From NCBI GenBank assembly GCA_963971575.1, contig OZ020618.1:35008731-35072730 (forward strand): a stretch of DNA of 64,000 nt. The letters run 5' to 3'. This document shows positions 10,244 to 20,772 of the stretch, piece after piece. The stretch's first letter is position 1, and each line of letters starts with the position of its first letter. A program made the position numbers and the translations under genes. The DNA is from Liopterus haemorrhoidalis. Taxonomy: Eukaryota > Arthropoda > Insecta > Coleoptera > Dytiscidae. The notes under the pieces are model-generated. The model saw only the letters and a list, made by a program, of their open reading frames with translations, did no database searches and had not been told where the DNA came from.

Positions 10244-10534
10244 TCCTGATAGCATCATCCCTACAGTCAAATTTGGTAGTGGTAGCATCATGATCTGGGG
10301 GTGCATGTTCGACAGTGGCTTAGGCGAAATCCTTTTGTGCGAGGGACGCATTATTCTGCTCGTTATATTACCATGCTTAATGAAATTTTGGAGCCATCAA
10401 TATTAAAATTATTTGATGAAGACAATCCAGAATATATTTTTCGACAAAATAATGCCCCCTGTCACAAAGCTAAAGCAACAAATGAATGGTTTTCCAAAAA
10501 CAATGTGCCACAAAATATTAATAATTTTGATTAA
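10244..10534 (+). pseudogene. Tc1-like transposase, C-terminal part
   Basis: The frame picks up where 6057 left off: HPDSIIPTVKFGSGSIMIWG, then, after a +/- frameshift near 10345, ARYITMLNEILEPSILKLF and the second catalytic block FRQNNAPCHKAKATNEWF. It stops at 10534 before the third acidic block (normally SPDLNPIENLW), which is absent. The family's role is cut-and-paste transposition; this half is clearly inactive. Confidence 0.85.
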
Positions 10535-10650
10535 AGTTGTCATTAAAAGCATGTATGTGTTATTTTATTTTTTTTTACCATTTTTCCTGTAATAATCCTA
10601 AAATTCAATAAAACGTTGGTTGCTCCTGTACGGGTCATCGCACCGTAGTA

Positions 10651-10868
10651 TGTAGGAATTTAATATTAAGAAATAATTGTTAAGGTATTTAAGTATTGCA
10701 AATATGTTAGTAATAAGAATGCTTAGGTTGTAAGAACAGAATAATGTAGGTTAAGTAAAATATAATATATTAGTCAGTTTTGAATATAGAAAGGTAATGT
10801 AATGTGTAGAAGGCGAGACAACTAACGAATAAATATGTGAAATAGTAATATTGTGTTTGATTCCAACA
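10651..10868. repeat. possible solo LTR (copia-like)
   Basis: A 218-bp stretch begins TGTAGGAAT and ends ATTCCAACA, an imperfect inverted terminus of the kind seen on copia LTRs, and contains an AATAAA-like signal near its end. It lies in the Tc1 3' flank where no coding homology is seen. No matching target duplication was found, so the call is tentative. Confidence 0.3.
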
Positions 10869-10937
10869 ACAATTTAAAACCCAAATAGAGTGAGGATATC
10901 AAGGATATCACACTCCATACATTTGTCTAAGGCAGTA

Positions 10938-11205
10938 TTACTCTTTCAGTGTTAAAATTAACACTATTTATTTTCTCACACTATAATTTAACCAGAATGT
11001 AAGTGTAAACTTTACACTAAATTTAACGAAAAAAGGGGTGTAAATAATTAACACGAAAAGCAAGGGACTTCATGGTATACTAAAAGTTAATTTTTTAGTG
11101 TCTCACCATTTTTAGAGTGTAGGACTTTTTGCCCTAATATATAAACATTTTTGACTTGATTGCTATGAAGAGGTTACGTAATTGTCCGAAGGATACCGTG
11201 AATGA
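10938..11205. repeat. palindrome-rich spacer
   Basis: Two short perfect hairpins with 8-bp stems occur close together: AGTGTTAAAATTAACACT (10948-10965) and AGTGTAAACTTTACACT (11002-11018). Both are built on the same AGTGT/ACACT arm. Further GTGT/ACAC motifs follow to about 11120. It may be the remains of a small foldback element. Confidence 0.4.
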
Positions 11206-12300
11206 ATAATAATAATATATTAATGTATTAAATGTTGTACATTTTTACAAAGGTCCATAATGTATTACACAAATTACAAATTGAATCATATGCATTACAA
11301 TAATATAAAAATATAATTTTAAGAAATCTAATCAGAAAAATAAACAGAGACACTTCAAATTGATAGAACGTAATGTGAGGTTTGGACGAAAAGCAGGACA
11401 AGCCTAATCACAGAACCTCATTTAAGTCACCAAAATCATTTCGTAGGTCGGTATTCCTCAGTAGAGTAGAAAGCCTTGGCAATTAGATATTGTTTAGTTT
11501 CTTTTTTGAATTTTACGAAGTTAAGGCTCTTGGTGGCGGATGGTAGAACATTATAGAATTTAATTGCATGATAATTTGCGCTATACCTGGATTTCCTGAG
11601 TCTGGTATATTCAGGACGAATATCATTCTTTTTTCTCGTGCCGTGTACGTAGAGAGGTTGTTATGTACATACAGGAGGCAGTGATGGATGTATAGTGACG
11701 GCAAGGTTAAAATGCCCAATTCCACAAAATTTTCTTTGCAGCTGGATCGGTATTGTATATTGCTCAGGATCCTTATGGCTCTGCGTTGCAAAGCAAATAG
11801 CCTTTTTGTTTGGGTGGAATGACCCCAAATCAATAAGGCGTACGATAGATGTGACTGGATAGAGGCAAAGTAATATGTTTTTAAGACTGACTTAGACGCG
11901 CACCATTTTAAGTTGCTTAAGCAAAAAACAGATGTACAAAGTTTATTGGCTACTTTGTTTACATGTTGATCCCATGATAACTTGCTGTCGATTTCCAATC
12001 CTAAAAAGGTTACTGCAGCTGAATGATTGGCCTGCTGTAGGTTTCTTGTTGAGAATATCATATGCTGAGATTTACTGATATTTAATGTTAGCTCATTAGC
12101 CAAAAACCAGCTGTTTAAATAAGTCAAAGATAAATCTCTTTGGTCCAAAAGTGGCAGTAGTGAACTATTGCTCACGAGGGCCGTAGTGTCGTCGGCAAAG
12201 AGGATGGTGTTTGATTTAATATTTATATGGGGCAAATCATTAATGTAAATCAGGAATAAAATGGGACCCAGAACAGATAAGAATAAGAAATATCATCAGA
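11206..12300 (-). pseudogene. 5'-truncated LINE: RT C-terminal half and 3' UTR
   Basis: On the minus strand the sequence begins in the RT at VLGPILFLIYINDLPH (near 12290-12245). It runs through the catalytic FADD (LFADDTTALVS, about 12205) and the thumb (LGLEIDSKLSWDQHV), ending with a FYHPPP...SLNFVKFKKETKQYL...AFYS C-terminus near 11470. One frameshift lies near 11520. The 3' UTR extends to a TAATAATAAT-type tail at about 11206. The element was truncated on integration, so it lacks ORF1, the endonuclease and half the RT. It is a different family from the intact LINE at 6058. Clade (Jockey or CR1 group) is not certain. Confidence 0.8.
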
Positions 12301-12433
12301 AACAGTGACTATTTCGTTCGTGAACGCTATAGGGAAACTTTTATTTATTTATTTAATCAAATACATACATACGGGTTGTGCCCAAATTGTGCATAGCCCC
12401 ATAAATAAATATTAACACACATATACACTTACA

Positions 12434-12435
<2 letters not shown>

Positions 12436-12500
<65 letters not shown>
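12436..12500. repeat. (TA)n microsatellite
   Basis: About 65 bp of uninterrupted TA dinucleotides. The minus-strand ORF across it is an artefact of the repeat. Confidence 0.95.
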
Positions 12501-12503
<3 letters not shown>

Positions 12504-12780
12504 ATGTAAAAATTGATGCGCGTGTGGTGCGTTAACCAGTAAGACACTTTATCCGCGAATAAAGCAATTACTAGGTTAATTATTTTTTCAATTAAAATCG
12601 ATACTAAATTAATAGTTTATCATTTATATTACTGGCTGCTTTCTTAACTGCAGTAGGGGGGTAACCAGCTATAGTCCTGTAGGTAACGCAAAGTATATGA
12701 GCGACATGGATTTAACGATTAGATTAACAAAGCGAGATTGACAACATCTCATAATTTTCTAAAATAAAATATTACGCAGA

Positions 12781-13171
12781 AACCTGGGTCCCATTCAAAT
12801 TAATGGTGAATGGAGAATCCATAAAAACAAAGATATCCGAGGACTGTGCCCAAGGCCAAATATCACCCAAGAACTCAGAGGCATATGAGTACAGTGGATA
12901 GGACACGTTATGAGGATGATGGAGGACTGAATGGTTAGGAAGATATGGGAAGGAAAATTGAATACCCGTCGACCAGTGGGAAGACCTCGCAAGAGATGGA
13001 GAGATCAGTTAACCGAAGATCTGACAGGTATTGGTATACAGGGTACTTGGCAAGACTTGACAATAAATAGATCGAGATGGAGTGCTTATGTGAGTGAGGC
13101 CGAAAGTCAACCTGACTGATAGTGCCCAAAGAAGAAGAATAAGGAGAAGAAGAAGAATAAGAAGAAGAAGA
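12781..13171 (+). pseudogene. 3' end of a GAA-tailed LINE (family A)
   Basis: The translated frame reads LRGI*VQWIGHVMRM, then IWEGKLNTRRPVGRPRKRWR, DLTINRSRWSAYV and a stop at 13117-13119. It is followed by CCCAAAGAAGAAGAATAAGG and GAAGAAG repeats to 13171. The GRPRKRWRD...W..L..DR..W pattern is the extreme C-terminus of RTE/Jockey-type LINE polyproteins. The piece is 5'-truncated and has an internal stop. A second copy of the family lies at 39868-40165 on the minus strand and a diverged one at 59370-60140. Confidence 0.75.
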
Positions 13172-14314
13172 CATCCATAAACTGTTGATTATAAATGTTA
13201 TCGGGTATCGTTACATTACATTATCCATCTCTGGTAATAAGTGGACATAAAAGACTGGTAATTGTAGGAGAGGGCGTCTGTGGGTAATCTCTTATAACAG
13301 ATTCGCTTAGATCCTGAATGAAGTACGACAATCTCTGTATAATAAAAGCTAGTGTAGAATAAGAAATGCATATCATAATACTGAAATATAACAGAAGTTT
13401 TTAAAATTTCTACGAAAAACTGCTAAATTTGCTTACTAACACCCTGGATTAAAAAACTGTAGGAGTGAAGCATAGTAAAGACATTCCCCTGAACACTTTT
13501 CTTGTTCAACATGCAACTTTCGTCATCAATCATTTTAAAACAATATATGTCAGTAGCGCTCTCTCTTTCCTCGGATTTAAAACGTTGCACGTATTTCTGA
13601 AAACTCCATCTTCTGGTGACAGAACTTTTCTTTTTTGTTAAGTTACATTTGAACAAGAATGCTGTGTAGCGTTTAAACAAGCAGTTCATCCAGCCGCATT
13701 GGAATCTCTATCTTTGTATATATGCTGTCACTGACATATCGACCCATACTATCAAAGTATATTATTCTTTATGAAAATGTATATTTTAGTTTTATTATTT
13801 TTTGACATAATGTAGCATTCTGCTTCCATTAAAGTAACACAAATGGACTCAAATAAAACTTAACAAACATCAATCGCTAGTGCATGAAGAAATGTAATTT
13901 ATAATGTAAATTAGTATTAATATATGAAGTATAATTTAAAACGCGATTTTATTCTAAAGTGAGAAATATGTTAGGTAACTTACATTATTGTGGGATTATA
14001 AATTTAATTATACGCGATTCTAACTACTTGATTGAATATTCATATCCGAGCCCGAAAAACCCTGAAACTTTTGAAGGGTTCGGTTCTGCGTTCTGTTTCA
14101 GTAAAAAAAAAATAATAGTTTCAAAAAAATTAACTTCTTAGGTGTTCGGTTTGAGTTTTTTTTTTTTAATAATATTTTAGTTATGCAATAGAAAATAATA
14201 GTTATACAATTTTATTATAGAAATAAAAATACTAAACAAAATTTATTGTAATCGAATTAAATAATAAATTATTTTCAGCAATAATATGCGTTCATTTATA
14301 TTTTACTACTTGCT
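13172..14314. other. AT-rich spacer
   Basis: No recognised element. The minus-strand ORF at 13423-13689 (RRWSFQKYVQRFKSEER) could be the ruin of a mobile-element gene, but I cannot place it. Confidence 0.3.
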
Positions 14315-14840
14315 TTTTAGGGTTTTGTAGGTATGACCAAAAAACCCTTATAGCGTCATTTTGTCGTCTGTCTGTCTGTTCGGTGTAAATTGTAGCCAAA
14401 CGGCTAAACCTAGAGAGTTGAAATTTGGCATGCTTATACAACTCTTTGACCCGCACATAGGAAAAATAGTAAAACATCTAAAAAACATCCCCCAGAAAAT
14501 AAAAACAAATATGAGCTCACCGAAAAAAAAATATATATATTTAAAATTCTGACTACGGTATCAAATGAAAGCCGTGGATTAACGATATTTATTTTTTTTT
14601 GTAAAATAAATTATTTTGGAGCGATTTTTGCAAAATTGGGCAAAAAAAAATTGTCCCACACCCTGTAGCCCAGATGGTTTAAACAAAAAATCTGAAAAAA
14701 TTCTAAGTAAGGTACATTGGTGAGAATCGGAATAGTACAACAGTTATTTTTGATCAGATTATGTTTTCGGAAAATATCTCATTTTTTGTGTTTTTTGGTT
14801 GACAATGTACAAAAGTTATAGTTATGTAACATGCTACACT
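14315..14840 (+). repeat. composite repeat, copy 1 (head and middle)
   Basis: It starts with AGGGTTTTGTAGGTATGACC, then GTCTGTCTGTCTGTTCGG, GCCAAACGGCTAAACC, TTGAAATTTGGCATGC, CCGCACATAGGAAAAATA, GTAGCCCAGATGGTTTAAAC and GAATCGGAATAGTACAACAG. These same blocks, in the same order, recur at 20773, 31335 and (reversed) 42564 and 63405. The tRNA-like module seen in copies 2, 3 and 5 is not recognisable here. Confidence 0.85.
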
Positions 14841-16503
14841 AGAAAGCAAATCCTGGAAAAAACTTAAAAATTAAAAAAAAAAATTCTTAAAAATTGAAAA
14901 GTGCATTACGACAATTTACCTGCCCAGGCTTTTCGTCTGATCTGGTAGTTTTTGTCGAAGAACAAATTCACAGTGTTTGGAGACTTTTTTAATTGTATCC
15001 ATAAATAATAAACCGAAAAAAAAAGGCTGTTTTCATACGATTGAAGAAGAAAACAATTATCTTATTAGGATATTAATCTAAGAGTGTTGCCAAAAAGTGC
15101 CTAAACGGAGTATGTCTAGAAGTGCAAAAGACATTGGTAGTGTAAAATAAACAAATGCTAAAAGTAAATTTTAGTTTTTAATAAAAAGTTGGTAGTTGGT
15201 AGTTTAAAATATATAATATTTATATTTGGTTTTCTTTTAAATGTTCAAGTATACTCAAGTAAGTTTAGAGAAAGCTTAGTAACAGAAGAACTTCAACTGC
15301 TAAAATTAAGTAATCTTTGCTAAGGCAGAGTTTAGCTCACCATATTGCAGTTTTATCAAAATTTTAATTATAGGTTGTTAAAATAAAAATCATTATTTTA
15401 AGGAATTCTAAGTTTTGAATGAAAAGAATTGCAAATATATCGATGCTCTACATTGGTAAAACATGTTGTATTTTTATATTATACAAGAGGCCAAATCAAA
15501 ACATTTCACGGGGGGCAACTTTTGCTCACCCCCAGCTCTAAAGAGTCAAACAAATTCAACAACATTTGTAGATAAATCGAAGTAATTATTAATACGGTAA
15601 ATATTTATTTTTATCAATCTATATTAGCAATAAAATTAGATGAATATCATGTGCATATAATTATAGTTCATTTTAGTATTTCTTGAAGTTTCACTTCAAG
15701 AACTCACTCATAAATATTTAATGTCACTTTAATAAATACATTTTAGTATTAGAGTAAACGAAATGTAATGAAAAGTTAGACAGGCAACGAAAACCTCTTA
15801 CAGCAGTAAAGGGTTCTTAACAGACGAGCTGCGGAGTGTTCAAAGGGGTTGGTTTGTGCCGGCTGAGCCGTAGCCGTCTACCGGCTCGGAGAGGTGTTAG
15901 CGTGAAGATTTTATGAGCTAGATTTCCAAGCAGCACATATTTCAAGTGTCAGCACAGTCCCGTTTAAAAGCCTTCACACTGTCAACTGTCAATGTCGAGT
16001 GTAACTCCCCAAACTTCCAATGACTACCAGGGTAGGTTTTATTAGTTTTGCTGGCAAAGCAACAGACTCTTACGTCATAACGGCTACTATGCTTTAAAAC
16101 GCCACGATCACGGTATTACAGAAATGAATTTAATGTGTCAGTATATATTTCTTCAAATAAGCATTAACTCATGTTGAATGTAAAGTTTTTTACAGTTCGC
16201 ATCGAGAATTAACAATGACTTTATTAATGATTTTAAATTGCAACGCAAGGTATATTTGACAGTTTGGCGTATATTTGAAATAAAAGTGTTTTCATTTCAG
16301 TTCCACTGTGATTTGTCTTTCTTCTACCTCAGCTTTTATTCGTCATCTCCTGGACATAATTCTTTCTTCATATTTCAAGATTTTGTGATTTTGTTCCTTC
16401 ATCAAAGTCAGCAAGTTTTTTCAATAAACCTCTGCTGTACTAGCGTCCAATTCTACTTGCTGGTATACTTATTCTAGGTTTCATAGGTATAACCTAAGCA
16501 TCC
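14841..16503. other. spacer with a GC-richer island at 15790-16090
   Basis: Mostly AT-rich with no gene. A patch at about 15790-16090 is noticeably more GC-rich (GGCTGAGCCGTAGCCGTC, GGCTCGGAGAGG) and could be a short repeat or the remains of an exon or promoter. No ORF, splice pair or RNA fold was convincing. Confidence 0.25.
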
Positions 16504-17956
16504 TTATACCATGAGTTCAAAAAGAAATTACATAAGGGTTGAATATGGAAAAATAAAATAATGTCTACAGCAAGTTTTATACAGAGCGATCATTAAATCT
16601 TGAACGTTATGCAATATTTGACAGAAACATTTATTTATCAAACTTATTTCCAACGACATGTACACATAGGCGCAATTGACTAGAGTTTAGGCACAGTCTT
16701 TGTAATCATTAAAATTGGAAATTATAATTTTTGGATTTCACAGGTACAGAAAAATAAACATAAAAATCTAAAGAAGCTGTTCAAAATGACCACAGTTTTC
16801 TTGCAGACACAAATTTACTCGTCTTTTCATACTATTAAAAGCATTTTTAAGAATTTGAGGAGTTATATAGGCACACTGTTCGGTAATTCTATTTTGTAGT
16901 TCCTGGATATTGTTAATAGGGGTCTTTTATACATTATTTTTCAGATAAGGGAATATAAAGTAATGTAAAATAGGCAAATCTGGTGATCTAGGTAGAAATT
17001 CTTGATTTGGACGTAAACTATAGTTATTCGATCGTCAAAAAATTCACGAAGATAATTGATGCTATCTTGAGAGCTGTGGGCAGTCGCGTCATCCTGTTGG
17101 AAATAACCTTGCTGGAGCTCATCCTCATAAAGCTGATTAGTAAATTCACGTCCAATATTCTGGTATCTCTGAGCAGTAACAGTTTCGTGGAAAAACATGG
17201 GTCTGATAATACGTCTTCGGGACAGCAATCCAAATACCAACATTTAGCGGGTGAAGGGAAGTTTCGTGAAACATACGACGATTTTCAGCACTCCATAACC
17301 TCATATTTTGTAAATTTATATTCCCCGATAGGAGTGAGCCACGCCTCATCAGAAAAATAAAAACGTTAAATTTAACAAATCATCTTTATTAATTCAATTT
17401 TGTTGGAATCAGTGGCAATATACAATTCGCCTATTGTGATCTGTAGGCAGCAACTCATGTAAAGCAAAAATTTTTTATAAGGCAAGTTCTTAATGATAAA
17501 CTAGTCTCTTGCGAAAGTATACGTAGTGATGTTGTGGGTTACTCATTTATACGGTGACGAACATCATCAACTGTCTTTTGAGTACGAACTCTTGGCCTTC
17601 CAGTTTTATTTCTATGAGTAATGCTCCCTGTATCTCGGAATAAATCAACACATCTTCTAAGTGCGCTGTAAAAATCTTCTTCAATGAAAGCAATATCTGG
17701 AAATTGTAGCCGAAATTCCTCTAAACATGACACCGCACTATAATTATATTCGCAGTTCTCTCGAACACCATTTCGAAAATATGATTCAATAATAAATTTT
17801 TTGTGTCCTATTGTAAAAAGCATTATTATTGTAACTTAATTGAATTTTGAATATAAACTAATCAGTGATGACAGTTAATTAATTCTAAAGCTTGCTGTAG
17901 ACATTATATTCCATACCAAAACCCTTTTGTAATTTCTTTTTGAACTCATGGTATAA
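16504..17956 (-). mobile_element. rosa-like Tc1/mariner-superfamily transposon
   Basis: A 1.45-kb element bounded by inverted repeats of about 75 bp: TTATACCATGAGTTCAAAAA at 16504 and its complement ending at 17956, with TA at both ends. A decayed transposase gene occupies 16768-17823. A 96-bp part of its 3' UTR (16580-16675) is also found in the MITE at 23233-23583. Because that MITE end sits just inside the outer inverted repeat, the element may itself be a nest of two elements. Confidence 0.75.
16768..17823 (-). pseudogene. DDE_3-type transposase (rosa-like group), frameshifted
   Basis: The minus strand starts MLFTIGHKKFIIESYFRNG at 17823. It gives the N-terminal DNA-binding block with FIEEDFYSALRRCVDLFRD and TGRPRVRT, then a degraded stretch. 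From 17349 it reads LSGNINLQNMRLWSAENRRM and FHETSLHPLNVGIW, then, shifted, RRRIIRPMFFHETVTAQRYQ and the second catalytic aspartate in GYFQQDDATAHSSQDSINYL. A further shift leads to LKN...IQELQNRITEQ and the stop at 16770. This order matches an insect transposase group related to Tc1 and mariner that is often annotated loosely as Tc3-like. At least two frameshifts and missing sequence near 17360-17530 make it a pseudogene. Confidence 0.8.
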
Positions 17957-18376
17957 TCCATTCACGACGTTTTCTTATCAGATTAGGCCATGATATATTT
18001 TTGGTAAGCTGGTTATTAAATAATTTACATCAACTAAATACCGCTGGTCAATAATGATTGTCTTGGCCGCTCCATTGCAATATTTTTTGTCCGCGTACTA
18101 ATTATGGAAAACTAGACTAAATCCATAGAAGTGATACATATAATTGTAAGATTATTCAATATACAAACTAGATAACGCACACGGGAAAATAACTTTCAGT
18201 ATAATTGTTGATAAATACAGAAGCAAAAAATTAAATAATGATATAAAACTAAACAGATGTTAAACAGTAGCTAACTGTAGACAAAAGAAAGAAATTTATC
18301 GTACCTACCTATGCACACTTTATAACAGTTGATGCTTGCACGTGCGCAGAAATGACATTTCGCATAAAATTCATAT
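17957..18376. other. AT-rich spacer
   Basis: Nothing recognised. Confidence 0.3.
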
Positions 18377-19279
18377 GAGTGTTGGTAAATAAGTCCTTAC
18401 AAAATCTAAGAGATGGCGCTAGTAGTATCGAAACAAGTTTGTTCCTAAAGCAGTGGCTGTCGGTGAAACATGTTTGGGTATGCAGTTAGTATGATTGGAC
18501 AAGCTCATACTATATCGCTCAACAGCAATATAGCAACAACAAACGAGCGTGTGTATTCTTTGTAATTCCTTACCCAAAAATGATTCACCGACCGCCACTG
18601 TCCTAAAGGTACCATCTGTCAAAAGACTGCTGTAAAATTTTGGGTCATATCTATCGCGTGGTTTAATTTTTACAATCGATTGAAGCAAACAACTTTTGTT
18701 ATTTTCGAACAATGGAAAAAAACGAATTTCGTGCAGTGATTAAACACTTTCCTTTGAAAGTCAAAACACGAAAAGAAATCAAAGTTGAGTTGGATCATGG
18801 CCATTGACTACTTGGAAAAAGTAGGAACGATAAATGGAGAGTATTATGCGTTGTTATTGGAACGACTGAACGAAGAAATCAAGAAAAAACGCCCAAATTT
18901 GGCCAAGAAGAAAGTGCTCATCCATCAAGACAATGCAGGAGTGCATACTTGTGCAGTTACGATGGTGAAAATGCTTGAACTACGCTTCGAATCATTGTCG
19001 CATCCACCGTAGTCACCAGATTTGGCGCCTAGCGACTTTCCTGTTTCTTAACATGATAAAAAGGCTCGCCGGAAAAATATTAACGTCGAACGAGGAGGTC
19101 ATCGCCGAAACAGGTGTCCATTTTGAGGACTTTCCGGAATCTTACTTTTTGGAGGCTTGAAAAAATTGGAGAAATGCTGGGCGAAGTATCGAACTAAAAA
19201 GATGTTGAGAAATAAAAATGAATCAACCCAAAATATTGTGTTTTTCTATTGTTTTGTAAGTACTTATTGACCTACCCTC
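18377..19279 (+). mobile_element. internally deleted mariner
   Basis: The ends are inverted copies of GGT.AATAAGT.CTTAC (left from 18377, right to 19279). The element is about 0.9 kb against a usual 1.3 kb, because roughly the middle third of the transposase has been lost. Confidence 0.8.
18712..19194 (+). pseudogene. mariner transposase, N-terminus fused to C-terminal half
   Basis: The frame opens MEKNEFRAVIKHFPLKVK at 18712. After about 29 codons it jumps to the catalytic core: IDYLEKVGTINGEYYALLLE, LIHQDNAGVHTCAV (second aspartate) and SPDLAPSDF (third aspartate). It ends in a degraded C-terminus with several stops. The helix-turn-helix pair and first catalytic aspartate are missing, so it cannot act. 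The minus-strand ORF at 18419-18712 is a shadow. Confidence 0.85.
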
Positions 19280-20110
19280 TTATCTTGAAATAAAATATAC
19301 TAAATTACTATTATTATTAGTACAATAATGGGCAGGCGGCATATGCCGATGAAGCCCAGAATAAATATATTATAGAGCAAATAAGACATGAAATAATCGT
19401 ACAAAAAAATACAGACGGTTATCACTCGTTACATTAACTGAAGTAGCGGATAAAGAGTTTCACAAAAGGAAGATAGTGTTTAAAGTTCTGGTGTCTCAAG
19501 TTAGTGACTATTTTAAAAATTATATAATATCGGACACAAAAATGGACTAAAAAACTTTTTTATTTTCTCACGATTTGTCCTAGAAGTCCAGCATTCGGGC
19601 ACTCTGTTGACCTATTTTACTTACAAAATAGCTACGAAACCTATAAATTGGTGCAAATTTTCACTTTCATTGTTCCTTTTTTTATGAAAATATTAATTTC
19701 AGAGCTAAAAGTGTAAGTACAACTATGTTCAGAATTTAAACTGCATTTAATGATCTTAAATCTGTTGAGGAAATCTTACACCAAATAGATACAACAAGAA
19801 ACTATCATTTTGTGGCTACTTACAGATAGATATCCATGAAGAATTTAACAAATAACATAACTTAATAACATTTATTTGTATTAAATAGAATTTAAAAAAA
19901 TATATCTTAACATAACAATGTATTAGATATTAATAACATGATATTAAATTAAATTTTCGAATAAATAACTATTAACTTCTAGCCAGTAGCCAAAATCTGT
20001 TTAACTTCCTTAATAGTAATTTTGTTAAACTCTTATTTAATTGTGTTTCTTAAGATGCAATATCGTTATTTCCATGCATTATTTAATTAATTTCTCATTA
20101 CAATCAGTAT
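19280..20110. other. AT-rich spacer
   Basis: No ORF, RNA or repeat structure recognised. Confidence 0.3.
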
Positions 20111-20699
20111 GTAGGTAGCAGCGTTGCCAGACGTCCCGATTTATGGACAGCTAAATTCACGAGTTATTCAAAAAGAAATAAATCGTTGACGTAAGGTCAA
20201 AACAATGCAATGGATGCGTGTGTACGTAATGCCGGCGTACCGTACGGTAATTTGCACGGAACTTTGCACATTGGTACTCGATGAAGTAGATATGGACCTG
20301 ATTTATGAAGAATTCAACTTGCTAAAACCATCTATTGACGTGATGCGAAAAATTCGAAAGACTTAGCTGCACAAAAATGGCATCAGTTATTTAAGCTATT
20401 CCCGGAAAAAAAAACACTAAAAATATTTACAAATTAATTTCATTTATTATAAGCATACCAACAACTAATTGCTATTCCGCACGAGTATTTTGTCAAATGA
20501 ATTTAAAATGGTTATGGTATCAGTATTAAATTAAAATGTACCATTTTTACTGCTTTAAGATAAATAAACATTTAGAAATATTTTACTGTACATTTTATTC
20601 GGTTGTCCCGCTTTTTGCGCCTTAATCCCGATTTTTTTAAATTTATTTGCTAAAAATCCCGATTTGGTCAAATAATAATCTGGCAACGCTGGTAGGTAG
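20111..20699. mobile_element. hAT non-autonomous element with 8-bp target duplication
   Basis: The element proper is 20119-20691. Its termini CAGCGTTGCCAGA and TCTGGCAACGCTG are perfect inverted repeats, and both sides carry the identical 8-bp target copy GTAGGTAG (20111-20118 and 20692-20699). CAG termini plus an 8-bp duplication define hAT. Inside, DLIYEEFNLLKPSIDVM (near 20295-20345) is a scrap of a hAT transposase C-terminus. The 573-bp copy is therefore a deletion derivative moved by an enzyme encoded elsewhere. Confidence 0.92.
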
Positions 20700-20772
20700 C
20701 CACCAATTCTCATTTTGTGAAAGAAACCAAATTGATCAATGCAGGATTAAACGCAGTAGTTTTTTAAGTATT

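Larger units (their letters stand above)
5073..10937 (+). mobile_element. Tc1-like transposon split by a LINE
   Basis: The two ends are inverted copies: TAC.GCCTT.GACAAATGT at 5073 and its complement ending at 10937. Between them lie two halves of a Tc1 transposase reading frame (5400-6057 and 10244-10534). A 4.18-kb LINE (6058-10237) is inserted inside a codon block and flanked by a short TTTTCA duplication. Removing the LINE restores the expected transposase motif order. A possible solo LTR also sits in the 3' part (10651-10868). The transposase carries frameshifts and stops, so this Tc1 copy is dead. Confidence 0.85.

Noticed and set aside
12353..12547. ORF with long Tyr-Ile repeats
   Set aside because: Translation of the (TA)n microsatellite.
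13423..13689. 88-codon minus-strand ORF as a gene
   Set aside because: No motif, no supporting context in an AT-rich spacer; possibly an unrecognised element remnant.
18419..18712. 97-codon minus-strand ORF
   Set aside because: Lies in the 5' UTR/terminal part of a mariner whose coding strand is plus; no motif.
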